Below are positions 15,101 to 25,925 of a stretch of DNA of 64,000 nucleotides, piece by piece. The notes beneath the pieces are model-generated. The model made no database searches. It had not been told where the DNA came from and worked only from the letters and a program-made list of their open reading frames with translations. This DNA comes from Liolophura sinensis (taxonomy: Eukaryota > Mollusca > Polyplacophora > Chitonida > Chitonidae): positions 33,509,979 through 33,573,978 of the forward strand of contig NC_088302.1 in the NCBI RefSeq assembly GCF_032854445.1, written 5' to 3'. A program made the translations under genes and the position numbers. Position 1 is the first letter of the stretch. Every line of letters starts with the position of its first letter.

Positions 15101-18100
15101 TAGCTTCTCCTCATCAGCTGTGGAGGGCACAGTACACAAAACTTACACAGGAGTTGCCAAGCAATTTGCATTATGAACAAATCAAGGATAACATCTCATT
15201 ACTATCAGTTACAACCTAATGTAAATCAAAAGATGGTTAAAAGCATGCACTCCCAAAGACAACAAAAAACATTTGAAATTGTAGCAAAATGCAATGAATT
15301 CTTTTTAACATTTCTGGAATAGCATTAAATACATTCAAATATTTAAATTCTAATGTGACCTGTATAGATAACTGTCTTTTAAATAAACCATGATTGTTTT
15401 CTTTTTTTCCTTACTGAATACACATGGCCTAATGCTCTAAATACATGTATATATACAGTTATGCTTTGTACATGGTGATAAAGGTAATGCAGATATACCA
15501 ACTCACCATCAAAATTAGCCACTAATGTATCCCAGTCCACACTTGGTGTAGAGGTGTCCAGTGAACTGATGGTGGTCTAAGGAGAGAAATAAGATGACAT
15601 ACACAAACAGTCACAGCATACACAAAACATGTCATAAAAAATAACCTCACACAGATATCTACCTCACAACATATGTAATCCCTGTTCCTTTAATAGTGAC
15701 AAAGAGAAAAATACAACTGATAAGCACAAAGCTTTAGAAATAAAGGGTATGGATGCACAGATGCACCCATGTTTTAAGCAGAGCACCTAAAAAAAGTTTT
15801 CCTAGCTTAACCATTCATCCCCTAATGATCCCTATGATGTGTTACCTGGCTGGCCCCTGATCAATTCTGTTACATGGCTGATCAGTCATCCCCTTAGGAC
15901 CCCCATGATGTGTTAATTGGCTGACCCCTGATGACCCCTATGACAATGTGTTACTTGGCTGAACCCTGAGATTCATTTCCTGATGACCCCTATGATGTGT
16001 TACCTGGCTGACTCCTAGGTCACTCTCTGACTCGGCCTCCACCTCTATCTCCTTGCTCTCCTCCCTGGCCAGCTCCTCCAGCCAGGTCTCCTCTTGTCTG
16101 ATGGCTGTCTGGATTGCCTTCTCTTGCTCCTCCTCTAGCCTCTCCGTCAGGCTGTCTTCCTCATCTTCTGCAGAAGCCAAGGCCTACAACGGGATTAACC
16201 GTGATAAAGCTATGGAAGAATTTCACACCAGATATCTGTTTTACTACCTTTACAGGCAGTGAATACACTATTACAATGAGATATGTCATACAAGAGATCC
16301 TTATACAATGTCCAGGAAAGCAAAGTTTTCTTTTTTTTAAAATATGAAATGTATTGGATTCTACAGTTTCTTTTTTCTCTGACTATACTGTCACCAATGA
16401 GGTCAATTCAGGGTTTTGCCACTTAATACATATGAAAATTCAAATTCAAATTACATAAACAAATGGACCGTGAAACTAATTATTTCCAGCAGAAGATACT
16501 GATGTGTTATCGCTGATACCCATAGAGTCTTAACAGCCCTTGTTAGAGCCTCATGTTACAAAAGCATGAAATTTGATTGCAAAAATTCCAAAAACAGTAA
16601 TCAAACCATTTTCCTGGACAAAATGGTCTTTCATCTGAGCTTTACATGTACTGTATTATCATTTTTATAGAGGGGTTTTTTTTTTTTGCCTTTATTACAA
16701 GCTAATGTGTAACATCAAGTGTAGCCATGATGGATATCCTCTGGTGTAATACCACATGTTGCTGCTGCATTTACATCACGACTATTACCTTGTCAAGGTG
16801 TTGAGCATGCTGTGTAAGCCGGTCATCCATGTCATCATCATCTTCCTTGTCATAGTCATGGTTGATCAGGCTATTATAATGATCAGCCACATTGTTCTCA
16901 GCACAAGCATTGGCGCACAGTACAGCTGTACTGTGCCTGGATATTCCCTGCTCTATGTCTCTCCCCGGGCATTTCTGCTCACCATCAATATCACCTGTCT
17001 TCTCGGTCTTTTCATTTGGCACTGGATCAGATGTTATCACAGAATTTTGGATTTTGCTCGCAACACTGTTCATGATGTTGATGTTTTGCCCAGAAGAATA
17101 TTCTTCATTATTGTTCGTTTTATCCTCGAATACCTCCAACGGTCTGTTTTCCTTCTCACTGTCTTTACTACTAGTCCGCTTTAGAGAAGAGTGTGAATTA
17201 GATGACAGGTCGGGCTGCTGGATGTCTGGTTTATCTCTGGAGAGCTCTGTATGGTTTGACTCTGGCTTTCCAGACATTTGCTTACCGTTTTTGTTCTTTT
17301 GTGACTTAATGTTATCAGTTTTGTTATCACATGGTTTCCTGGTGACTGGTGGTTTGGTGCGACTTTTTCCTCCTCTCTGCACAGTTTCCCACCCATCTTC
17401 CTCTTCTGTAAGTAGGTCAACACCTGGATGTACATCATAAATATCATTACTAACCACCAACCATTTTTTTTTGACAAATGTTTATGAATTTATGTTTAAA
17501 TTCATGGACAAAATCTGAACAAAAAAGGAAGATTGAGTGAAAGATCAATGTTAAATGCTATGTTCAAGAATTTTTTTCACTTACCTGGCAGTGGTCAGGG
17601 ACAAAAATAAATTCAGTATACCTACATTACAACACGAAGAAAACCTCTTCTTACGACAAAATATTAGCTGATTTTATTACAGGGAAAATTGTGTATTGAT
17701 TTGACAGGCATTTCATGCTGTACTCAAGACTGTTTTACTTACCTGCTAATCACAGCTGCCAGGCTTACAACTGGAGGAAACCATACCAGATACTGGTGAA
17801 AATTACCACAGAACACCCGACAAACCTTCTGCCATAAAACTCTAACCAAATAAAGTGTTATGCCAGGCTCAATTTTTCAATTGTATACTGGCTATCTGTC
17901 TTTAATGGGTGGAGGACAGTAAGAGCAGATACATCCACTTCCCAAGGCCTTGATTCAAGGGATAGTGGATTGAAGATAATCTGCTTAAAATGGTCTGGTA
18001 CAGATAAAGCACATAAATGAAAAGTCTTTCCTGTTCACTGAATGTGGCCATAATATTTCAGGCGTTTCTGTTTTCTTACCATCGTCTTGAATATCAATCG

Positions 18101-21100
18101 TTAACTCCAATTCTTTATGATTTGGCACTGGGCTTCCTGAAGGTCCACTGCAAGTCCCTTTCACTCTGTCAGCCCAGCTATTGCCTTGTTTTGAGGGTCT
18201 ATGAACACATATAGTAAAATTTCATGCCAAGGAATGTGACATATATGGAAAATCAGAGCTTAAGTATACATTCAGAGAGTAGATTTGCAAATACACAGGA
18301 CAGCAGGTAACCATGTAACTAGGTTAGCTTTTTTATGTGTGAAACTACAAGGAATGGGAACTGGATAATGAAGCAGGCCAGGAAAGCCCCTCACCCCCCA
18401 CCAGTCAATATGTTACAACAGACAAGCAACAGAATATAGAAGAACATGATATTATGAGTCACAAAAATGACGAGCTCAGAAATGTTTTTCAGCTTACTAG
18501 GAGATAAAATATACAATATCACTGACGCTGTCTGTTGTACATGTATATGTATTTTATTAGTGGATATTTAAATTTCCTATCTATGGCTTAAAAAATTATA
18601 TAACATTTGTCCTGCGCTTTCCAGATCGGTTTACAAAATTAAAATCTATCAAGGTACAAGGTCTTCAACCAATTTAAGTTCCCCGTGACCATTTTTTAAA
18701 GACCCCACTTAACCACAGCTTACTCCTCAAAATCTCACATTTAAATGGAAAAATGAAATCAAGGGAGGTAATTTGGTGTGGCCGAAAAGTCCACATAGCT
18801 TACAGAAAACCCAGTTCTTCCCAGCATTATTCCTATATCACTCAGATTCCACGCATGTTTACTGTAATACAAGATTACTGGTATATTCTCTTTTAAATAT
18901 CTAGATTCAACACAAACAAAAATATTCACGATTGATCACAAGAATCTATGCCTGTTAACTGGCTTATCCACATAGTTCTACTACAAGTACGCATTTTATT
19001 TTTTGACTTACTTCCTAGGTGGTTTTGATCATACTAAAGAGCATTTTACTGATAAGATGACAGTCAGGTTCAATGGCTGGTAGGAGTCAAACAAAATCTG
19101 AGAAGACAAACACACTCTGCCAGGAATCTAACATAAACCTGGCACAAATGTGTGGGTAAACCACCAGGGTTTGATTCAAACATGTGATTTCATCTCCAAG
19201 GGTTGGTGTACCCCACTAAAATATTAACTACTGGTGAATACTGGAACATAAATAATAAATCTGACATACTCCTGCTGTTGAGGTGGAGATCCGAAGTTGA
19301 GATTGCGCTTAGCTGGGCTGGGAGATGACCGCTCCTGCATTGGGGAATGAGAGGTGTTCTTCCCTGGAGACATTTTCCTCACTTCCCAGGCAATGGATGT
19401 TGGTCTAACAAAAAAAAATGAAAGCATTAAGGTGCAAAACAAAAATGATGCACCATCAGTCATAGTCAATAGTCAATAATATTTATAACAGAGATGACGA
19501 CTTACACCATAATGAGCAAAGAGCCTCTCACCAATGCAGTCGCTGTGAGTTCAAGTCCAGCTTGTGCTGACTTCCTCCCCGGCCACATGTGGGAAGGTCT
19601 GACAGCAATCTACGGATGGTCGTGGGTTTCCCCAGGGCTCTTCCCAGTGACCTCCCACCATAATGCTGTCCGCCATCGTATAAGTGAAATATTACTGCAC
19701 ATGGTGTAAAACACCAATCAAATAAATAAATAAATACTTGACTGGCAGTACATATGTTGCTGAGAATTATTTTATATGAGAGAGTTTGGGTATCTGATTG
19801 AACAAACCCCCTATTTTATGCCACAGCCAAAACCAACAAGAGAACGATTGGAATGGAGCTTGAACCAAGTGGTCACAAAGGACTCCTATTACCGGCGAAT
19901 CCATTTTGCCCATTAGTATATGTATACTAGTCTCTTAATTTTTTTCTTCCTCTTTAAAATGAAAGGATTTGGTTGCAGAGTTTCACGTCATGATCTAATA
20001 ATAGCCTTACCTGTCTCCGCCACGGGTAGCATCTTCGTAAGCCCTCATTATGTGTAGCCTTTCAATCAATGAGCGGAAATCTTTGGTACTCTGGTCCAGC
20101 ATCATTATAACTTCCTGTTTTACAGAAAGAAATGCAATATGGTCTCTTTTCAATTGAAAAGCTGCCTATTTTAAAATTAAGTTGGAAGCAACACTTGATC
20201 TACACAACACTTCAACACGGCTTCTTCCTAGCAGAGAGTTTAGAGTTCCACAAACAACATCATTGGCTAAGATTTGGCATTCATCGTCTCGCCATGCTTT
20301 TGCATGCTGGTCGTTAACACACATCTCTGCTGACTTACCTTACATTCCACATCACTCTCGTCTTCCTCACAGGTCTGATAAATAGCATCCACAGCTCTCT
20401 TCAAGTTGTCAAAGAGGAATGCCCAATATCTTGCCCTCAGATCCACTTTCGTCTTTTGGCCGTCACATTTTGGGGATTTAGGGGTCTCAGGGGGACTCTT
20501 CAGCTGATACTCCTCATCAGAGGATTTCTCCTTATACTTTGTTGCAGCTGTTGGGCTATGTCTTTGCGCAAGCGGTTTTCTGCTCTGTCTGATTTTGGAA
20601 CGTCCTGCAAACAAGCATTTACTTTTAAATCATATCAGCCTAAATTTATGTTCAACTGCTATTAAGAGCCTCTGGCAATTTTCGCAATTAATGAAGTGTT
20701 CCTAATGTATTCCTAATTCCTAATCCTAATAATACAACAATTATAATCCAGCATCTTGCTGCAGACACCAGACATGATGTGCCACTCACTCAAAGGACAC
20801 CCGAGGCGTCCGTGGCTCAGTCAGTTAGAGCACTAGCGCAGCGTATTGACCTAAGAGTCTCTCGCCAATGTGGTCGCTTTGAGTTCAAGTCCAGCTAATG
20901 CTGGCTTCCTCTCTGGCCGTACGTGGGAAGGTCTACAGCAACCTGCGGATGGTTGTGGGTTTCCCCGGGGTCTGCCCGGTTTCCTCCCACCACAATGCTG
21001 GCCGCCGTCGTATAAGTGAAATATTCTTGAGTACGGCACCAATCAAAGTACCCACTGTCAATTTTAAAGCTTTAAGAGACGTCACACAGGACTTACTTTC

Positions 21101-22701
21101 ACAAAACTTTGAAACTCATTTACTGTAACATACAATGCATGTTGCTGCACAAAGAACCTAAACAAAGTCATTTATGGAAGAAGTTAACAAGAAAACCGGC
21201 TAACAAAGTTTTATGAAAGTGGGCCCAGGGCTTCCATGCAACATGAAGATCCTAATTACCTGTTCTCTCTTGCTGAACCACAGGAACATTCCATGTGATA
21301 AGGTTTCTGGCTGCCCTTCCTTCCTCCTGGACAATCTTACGCACCCTGTCATAACTGTTGAGTCTCTGGAAGTTCATCTAGAAATAAAAAATTAAGAAAA
21401 GAAAAAAAACATGGCAACTTCACTTTCACACACTTTTGTTTTCTTTACCAACAACAGATTTAAGTATTTTCCCAGACATGAAATGAATGCAGAATTTAAC
21501 ACATACAATTCACAAAACTATGTCAAGACACATTCGCATTTCAGGCTGTGCGCTGCTCTGGCAGAAAGTTTGAGGTTTCAACTGCTTTTTATGGCTAATA
21601 CAGCTGCTACACTTTAAAATAACCCTTCCCGCTTGAAATTCTCAGTTTCTCTTCTGCTTTTCAAACAAGTTGTTGTAACTGGAAATATGATTTACAATGT
21701 AGAATTTCAAATTTCAATGAAATGGATATTTAATTTACTGAAAAATATCACCCAGCTCCTGTGAACTGCGATATCTCGCAAAATATTTTTAAATACTAAA
21801 CAAATGGTAATAAATTTTGTGATACTAAATGAATGGAAGCTGTCTGAATTGCACATGTGGCTTATTGTATATCATGCAGTACTTATAAATTCTGGGGTTT
21901 TGATGAATAGAAATAGAATCAAAATACCACAATGCAATTTTTTTCTACTTCTTTGATTCATTAGACAAAATATATTGAAATACAGTAATAAAATGAAACG
22001 CATTACAACAATCTGAATTTTACTCTATACATGTACTTTTCAGTGATTTCTTTTTCATAAAATTTCATTTGGTCTCTACCATGAGTATTACCAAAAACAT
22101 GTATAAAAAAAAAACAAAAAAAAAAACAGATAGTTTGGCAGCAATACTTTGCCAATCGTGTAAATCTAACACAGGGTTGTTCTGGTCATTTTTATGCTGT
22201 CATTCTTTCAAAATTTTTGTTGACAATTAACAGATTAGTGTGTAACACAAAACATGTTGCTGCATGTTTTTGACGGGTTCCCAAACAGGTTCAGCTGAGG
22301 AAATAATTCAGACAACAACTCGTTAATAAATAAACAGATATATAATTCATTGCTGTAAATAAAACACAAGTGTTATGTTATTTATCAAGTCGTTGTTAAG
22401 TTTGTCAAGAGTGTCGACGGGTAGGTATAGATTACCCTCAGCTTGATGGTGTCTGTTGAAAGAGTTGCTCTCACCTGGGAGTTCTCAGCATGATATCATC
22501 CAATACTTTGTTCTTTAACATTGAACATCTGTCAAACTTAATGTTTAGTTTTCTAATCAAGATACTTACGCCACTATGATTATTATTCCGTCGTCCGTGG
22601 TTTGCAGAATTTGATCCAGAGTGCTGTCGGTGAGAGTTTTCACTGGCGTCTGACCGACTTTTGCCGCCCGCACCATATCGCTTCTTTCTACTATCACTCA
22701 T
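3429..22701 (-). CDS. SCAPER: SCAPER orthologue (S-phase cyclin A-associated protein in the ER), 5' 23 coding exons, partial
   Basis: Coding exons in transcript order: 22701-22570, 21377-21260, 20604-20339, 20114-20011, 19404-19270, 18198-18080, 17423-16789, 16183-16004, 15576-15507, 15117-14991, 14631-14520, 14018-13878, 12976-12875, 12011-11958, 11061-10919, 10535-10454, 10007-9849, 8889-8788, 8327-8131, 6570-6444, 5631-5519, 4968-4845, 3661-3429. All introns are GT-AG and the phases join without a stop to give 1191 codons plus 2 nt. Blocks matching vertebrate SCAPER include RARYWAFLFDNLKRAVD, AFINTLEAQNKRHD, the C2H2 finger and MLFSNKV..LVDLLIHQL. In vertebrates SCAPER is an ER-associated protein that binds cyclin A/CDK2 and is also linked to cilia and translation. 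The human protein is about 1400 residues, so roughly the last 250 are off the left edge. The start is the ATG at 22701, opening a Ser/Asn-rich leader unlike the vertebrate N-terminus; a start at the Met of exon 2 (21377) is the alternative. Confidence 0.95.
5778..5998 (-). mobile_element. tRNA-derived SINE, family A, minus copy
   Basis: Read on the minus strand, it carries the family's central and 3' parts: GTGGGTTTCC-type core (degraded), CTGGC/CCAGCC, TAAGTGAAATATTCTTGAGT and the CACCAATCAAATAAA-like tail. It lies in the SCAPER intron between exons 20 and 21. The central and 3' region looks like the Nin-DC/MetaSINE type described from molluscs; that assignment is from memory. Confidence 0.75.
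6060..6282. mobile_element. MITE-like element, family 1 copy 2
   Basis: Collinear with the copy at 1816-2063, sharing TTAATACCAGATTTAACT, the CTTTGGA.AACTGCA block and inverted ends (right end reverse complement TGGGCCTAGTTGTTCAAAAG). It lies in a SCAPER intron. Confidence 0.6.
6703..7060 (+). repeat. older dispersed repeat interrupted by a SINE
   Basis: The flanks (TTTAGCATTTTTCAAGTAAC on the left, TTATGTGCTTCTGAAAGTGC on the right) recur in the same order at 46645-47105. Here the interruption is a minus-strand SINE at 6842-6983. At the other copy a different segment interrupts a different site. Confidence 0.6.
6842..6983 (-). mobile_element. SINE family A, 3' part, minus copy
   Basis: It begins with an ATTT-repeat tail, then ACGCCGTACTCAAGAATATT and TTCACTTATACGACGG, the reverse complement of the family 3' end. 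It is truncated before the tRNA head. Flanking CATTTTAT appears on both sides and may be the target duplication. Confidence 0.8.
7267..7680. mobile_element. two MITE-like copies, family 2
   Basis: Copy one (7267-7445) opens CCTAATTCCTGAACCTTTTC and ends with ATGCAAAAAGAGTGAAGAA, a diverged inverted pair. Copy two (about 7508-7680) is the same family in opposite orientation. The best full copy is at 44700-44927. Confidence 0.55.
8788..10007 (-). CDS. SCAPER: SCAPER exons 17-18: C2H2 zinc finger
   Basis: The two exons split one C2H2 finger. Cys887 and Cys890 (LCTVCNVL) are at the end of exon 17, and His903 and His909 (SHLRGKKH) are in exon 18, giving C-x2-C-x12-H-x5-H. This is the long-linker finger type of RNA-binding and matrin-like proteins and is at the same place in vertebrate SCAPER. 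All four ligands are present. The region before it (RLIPYDQKK) is also conserved. Confidence 0.94.
10454..16183 (-). CDS. SCAPER: SCAPER exons 8-16: charged coiled-coil region
   Basis: Exon 8 is very acidic (LTERLEEEQEKAIQTAI...). Exon 9 carries VDWDTLVANF. Exon 10 carries TSWGDIVE followed by PGHGVHMHEKLSSPSRKR, one of the best conserved stretches of the family. Exons 11-16 (about residues 629-840) are Lys/Glu/Arg/Gln-rich with no proline, as expected for a long helical coiled coil, and include the near-invariant AFINTLEAQNKRHD of exon 13. Exon 14 is only 54 nt. The exon 8 donor region is tandemly duplicated (see 15826-16012). Confidence 0.93.
11378..11645. repeat. 86-bp tandem repeat, three copies
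   Basis: Three copies of an 86-87 bp unit with AACTAAAATCTGTSTTGAAA, GGTCATCAAGTAGCATRATC and TCGCTATTGGCC start near 11390, 11476 and 11562. They lie in the SCAPER intron between exons 14 and 15. A single diverged copy seems present at 18632-18705. Confidence 0.8.
12061..12105. repeat. TG/TA microsatellite
   Basis: A short TG run passes directly into a TA run of about 13 repeats, in a SCAPER intron. Confidence 0.95.
14178..14330. mobile_element. MITE-like element, family 1, short copy
   Basis: It opens GGGCCCAGTTGTTTGAAAT and ends with CTGATCAACTGGCACCAGG, the inverted ends of the family, but the interior is shorter and different from the two longer copies. Confidence 0.45.
15826..16012 (-). 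repeat. minisatellite made of the SCAPER exon 8 splice-donor region
   Basis: On the minus strand the true junction reads GTCAGCCAG|GTAACACATC. Downstream in the intron come four further, partly degenerate copies of this 36-45 bp block. The last (around 15845) again reads GCCAGCCAG|GTAACACATC, an intact duplicate donor. The array begins in the last codons of exon 8. Confidence 0.85.
16789..17423 (-). CDS. SCAPER: SCAPER exon 7: long low-complexity exon
   Basis: A 635-nt exon coding residues 292-503. It opens with EEEDGWETVQRG, the vertebrate SCAPER motif, then runs into a Ser/Asn/Lys/Glu-rich poorly conserved stretch expected to be disordered, and ends in an acidic patch (KEDDDDMDD) just before HAQHLDK. 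It contains no recognisable domain. It is the largest coding exon of this gene in the window. Confidence 0.9.
17695..17830 (-). repeat. degenerate SINE-like fragment
   Basis: It shows a faint minus-strand match to the SINE family A 3' region (CTGTACTCAAGACTGTTTTAC, GCCAGGC, GGAGGAAACC). Similar weak fragments are at about 3720-3800, 8690-8720, 11185-11225 and 19030-19110. Confidence 0.4.
18080..22701 (-). CDS. SCAPER: SCAPER exons 1-6: N-terminal conserved region
   Basis: Residues 1-44 (exon 1) are polar and specific to this lineage. Exon 2 (MNFQRLNSYDRVRKIVQEEG) aligns with the start of the vertebrate protein. Exons 3-4 carry the conserved SCAPER N-terminal domain around residues 140-207, including RARYWAFLFDNLKRAV and the following VECKEVIMMLD. 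Exon 5 holds the SIAWEVRKMSPG motif and exon 6 the NSWADRVKG motif, both in vertebrate order. The domain has no known catalytic activity. Confidence 0.93.
19517..19736 (+). mobile_element. SINE family A, plus copy
   Basis: It contains the B-box region GAGTTCAAGTCC, GGGAAGGTCT, GTCGTGGGTTTCCCC, CATAATGCTG, CGTATAAGTGAAATATT and a (AAAT)n tail. The 5' A-box part is missing. It is inserted in the SCAPER intron between exons 4 and 5, antisense to the gene. Confidence 0.9.
20806..21048 (+). mobile_element. SINE family A, nearly full-length copy with tRNA head
   Basis: It opens with a tRNA-like promoter: A box in TGGCTCAGTCAGTTAGAGC and B box in GAGTTCAAGTCC. The conserved central part and 3' part follow (GGTTGTGGGTTTCC, CCGCCGTCGTATAAGTGAAA, TTGAGTACGGCACCAATCAA). 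The poly-AAAT tail is short. It lies antisense in the SCAPER intron between exons 2 and 3. Confidence 0.92.
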
Positions 22702-23246
22702 TATATCACCTAGTCACGAGACAAACCAGGTTGCTGCAGAATTAGCAATCAGACATACTAAAATAACCCAGCATTTCTGCAGCTAGCTTCAGGTCAGAAC
22801 TGACACCTAAACATTCTGTTTGTTTGCGGTACTAGCTGATTCATTTCCAAATACAGCCTACAACATGCTATGCGCAATCCCGCAGAAACCTATCCAGTTT
22901 GAACCCGATTGGTTGAAAATCTTGACAGCTACAAACTCCTCGCAGTGATGAAAGTAGTGTACAAGTGCACCATACAATGAGCACACCGTTCGTACATTGC
23001 GCAACTGCTGTCCTCATGCGAATTACTTTTACGTTTTCCATGAGTTTTCTTTGACGCTAGATTTCTAGCCAAATAAATCACACAATGACATTTCTGTTTC
23101 ATTTGGCTGATGTTTTGCACAGAGCGGCCAGCAAATATTATGGTGGCCAGGAAACTCAAGATCATTCGCAGCTTTCATAAAATCAAAATTATGTCAAATG
23201 TATGGAACATGGGCCATGTTTCCTCAGTAGGCACCGGTATATGGCA

Positions 23247-23307
<61 letters not shown>

Positions 23308-24430
23308 TCTTCAAAACTGTACGCCTCAACACATATTGATACACTATGCTATAGAAGTATAGAAGTGCGTGGTACACACAAACGATCGAAATAACGGAAT
23401 ATATGTTCACATGCAGTGTTTAGCCTGTAACATTGAATGTGAATGTACCGGGTATACATATTTAGACATATGTTTTATATGCCTTGTACACTATAGTTTA
23501 TATGTGATAAATATATAAACTTTTCGAATACCGTGACACAAAATCCCGAACAATCCTTGGTCGGGTACGTGTACACACATTGGCGTAGACTATATGCATT
23601 TGCGTACCCTAAAAAACAACGTTAAATGCACTACTTCGACCGACAAGATAATTGTCAGTGTTACCTAATGAAAGAGATCATTTAGCTCGCGAAATTACCT
23701 GAATAATTATCTGCCGCAGCACCGCGCGATTATTATTGGAAATGTTTCTTCTTCACCTGAATACATGTATGCAACAATTAACAACAAAAATGTCTTCAAC
23801 ATTTTATCTCTTGCCTGAATTATGTACTATAGGCGTTCTAGACAAATATTCTGCCGAATTAATACACGCACGTGCATGTATGGGTGCGTATGATATAACA
23901 AGCGTGCACTGAGATGTGCGGTTAACACCATAGGCATTTTACAATTTTTACTAATAACAGACGCAAATATTTGAAAGTGTAATTGAAAGAAAATCTTGAA
24001 CTAAAGCTAAATCTACAGCTTACGTGTTTCTATCTTAAATGTACATACAGGCCATACAGATCTTGTATGAACAGATTTTCAGATTTACAAGCTGTCTGCA
24101 TGTACGGTTTAATTTTGGGACTATAATGCGTCATGTAAAAGAGATCCGTTATATTAGCCCCAAGTACAATGTAGCCTAGTACATGAAAACTTGTCACATA
24201 AATTGGGTATTTAATTTGGGGATGAAAGTTGGAGGTTTATAGAAAATTCATCTTAACTTCTGTATTCATCTGGTCACATTTTATTTCAACATCATTGTTT
24301 CCTTTCACCTTGCCACGGCTCACAAGTTGACCTTTGACCAGACAGCTGACGACATGGCCCACCAATAGAAATGACTCATCCGGTCACGTGGTCTTCCTCT
24401 ATATAATCATCCTGGGCTTGACAACAGAAA
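22702..24430. other. SCAPER / polyubiquitin divergent intergenic region
   Basis: About 1.7 kb between the SCAPER ATG and the polyubiquitin transcript start. It should contain the SCAPER 5' UTR and promoter (no TATA recognised) on the left and the polyubiquitin promoter on the right. It holds a long AT microsatellite at 23249-23306 and no convincing gene. Confidence 0.7.
23249..23306. repeat. (AT)n microsatellite, about 29 repeats
   Basis: An uninterrupted AT dinucleotide run in the intergenic region upstream of SCAPER. Open frames across it, such as a run of alternating Ile-Tyr, are artefacts. Confidence 0.98.
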
Positions 24431-24469
24431 ATTCAGTCAGCTGTGGTTACGGAAGACGTCAAATTTAAG
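24326..24469 (+). promoter_or_regulatory. polyubiquitin core promoter and non-coding exon 1
   Basis: A TATATAA box at 24400-24406 would place transcription start near 24431. Upstream are CACGTG at 24385-24390, an AP-1-type TGACTCA at 24372-24378, CCAAT at 24362-24366 and a DR1-type nuclear-receptor site at 24327-24340 (TGACCTTTGACC core). A short exon ends at 24469 before a GTAAGG donor. The factors are inferred from motifs only. Confidence 0.75.
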
Positions 24470-25055
24470 GTAAGGAATACAAAATGCCTGATTGAAATCC
24501 TGGTAACATTTGGTATCGAATCCTATTCTTCCACGTCTAATGTAATTTATTGAGATAAACGTGTATTTTAAACGAGTTAGATGATTTTAGTAAAGTATCT
24601 GTCTTGTAATCTCGGCGAGAGAATCTTTTTTTGTTTTTTTTGTTCCGATGCGAAAATTGACTCGAACGACTAGGCACTAAGAGTAAGACAATTCTAGGTC
24701 TACTCTGTCATGCCTGCGATGGATTCTTCTATAAAGTGTACATTTTTGATCACATTTTGTATCTCATAGAGTTAGTGTGAAAAACAGTGAATGTTGGGTG
24801 AGAATTTCGTAACCTTTGCGCACAATTTGCGTTGTCCGTTTGACATAGCAAAATGGCGAACAGGATGTTCAACTTCTCCGCAGAGCATGAAGATAGGTTT
24901 TCACAGACGGATGAACATATCTTTTTCATGTAACATATTATTCTTGAAACTGGGACAGGTAATTACCAGGAAAATGTAAGAAAACTGAAACACTGACGTT
25001 CAACTGAAACGTTAGGGGCATTTCATCTTGCTCTTTCCTGGGATGCTCATATGGG

Positions 25056-25601
25056 CTGTAGTAGAGCCAGGTGGCTACTTCAGCTGCCTACTTTATATTG
25101 GGTGGGTATCGGAGTACCGTAGCTACAGGGAGAACCAGTGGTGAACCATACACCGATTCATGCAACATCCCAGGTATATTCTTCGGTAATGGTACACCAG
25201 CCCTGTATTCACGACATGGCAGACCATTTCTGTACAAGGCAGCCATTAGGCTCGTCTCTTCAGGTTCAATGTGCTTGCGCCATCTAGGAATGATAACTTT
25301 TTAAAGACCCATAACTGTGACGAAGGCAAAATGGGTTCTGCGTTAGTGATGACTGTGAGGTGAATTTTCATCTCGTGTGTCCTTACCAAGTGGAACATAC
25401 GAGACATGTTGCATGTGCAGGCGAGCTGATAGGTAAGAGCCAAAGTTGACACCACTTTTGGACTGCAGACATTGTTTAGAAAGGACTTATCGGACATGGC
25501 ATGAATCGGTGCATATGATTTACTATTGGTTCCCCCTATGGCTACGATACTCAGCCAGCCTAATATAAAGAGAGGAGTTGAAGTAGCCGGCTAGGGCTGC
25601 C
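25056..25601. mobile_element. foldback element with about 115-bp inverted arms
   Basis: The left arm (25056-25172) and the reverse complement of the right arm (25490-25601) share GGCTACTTCA, TTATATT, GTATCG, CGTAGC, GAACCA and ACCGATTCATGC in order with scattered mismatches. About 320 bp of unrelated loop separates them. No transposase reading frame is present, so it is likely a non-autonomous element. Confidence 0.7.
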
Positions 25602-25659
25602 GTGAAGCCTGGATCAGGTGCTGTAATATGGTCATTTAATTGAAAGTCCTCTTTTAACA

Positions 25660-25925
25660 TTGACCGGCCCCAGTAGCACAGTTGGTAGAGCATCCCCTTT
25701 GGGAACGGTAGATCCAGGGTCAATCCTGGGTCAGGCTAACACCGAAGACCTTAAAAGAGGAAGTTGTTACTTCCTTGCTTGGCGTTCAACATTAAGGGGA
25801 TAGTAAAACTATTGGTTGACCTGTATCAGTATAATGGCTTGGTCGTCTCAGTGAAACAGCACTAGATAAAAGAGCAGTGGAAATCCGTCCTGCAACAAGC
25901 AGGCACATTACAGCACCTAAGTTTT
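25660..25925 (+). mobile_element. tRNA-derived SINE, family B, partial
   Basis: The head resembles a tRNA gene: TAGCACAGTTGGTAGAGC as A box and GGGTCAATCCTGGGTC as B-box region. The body AAAAGAGGAAGTTGTTACTT, TTGACCTGTATCAGTATAAT and GAAATCCGTCCTGCAACAAG matches the fuller copy at 37314-37682. The 3' end is truncated. Confidence 0.85.

Noticed and set aside
20806-20895. Functional tRNA gene
   Set aside because: A and B boxes are present, but they head SINE copies with a shared non-tRNA body and tail, and the cloverleaf is not complete.
23249-23394. Reading frames over the AT microsatellite
   Set aside because: Alternating Ile-Tyr is the translation of the AT run; no splice sites or homology.
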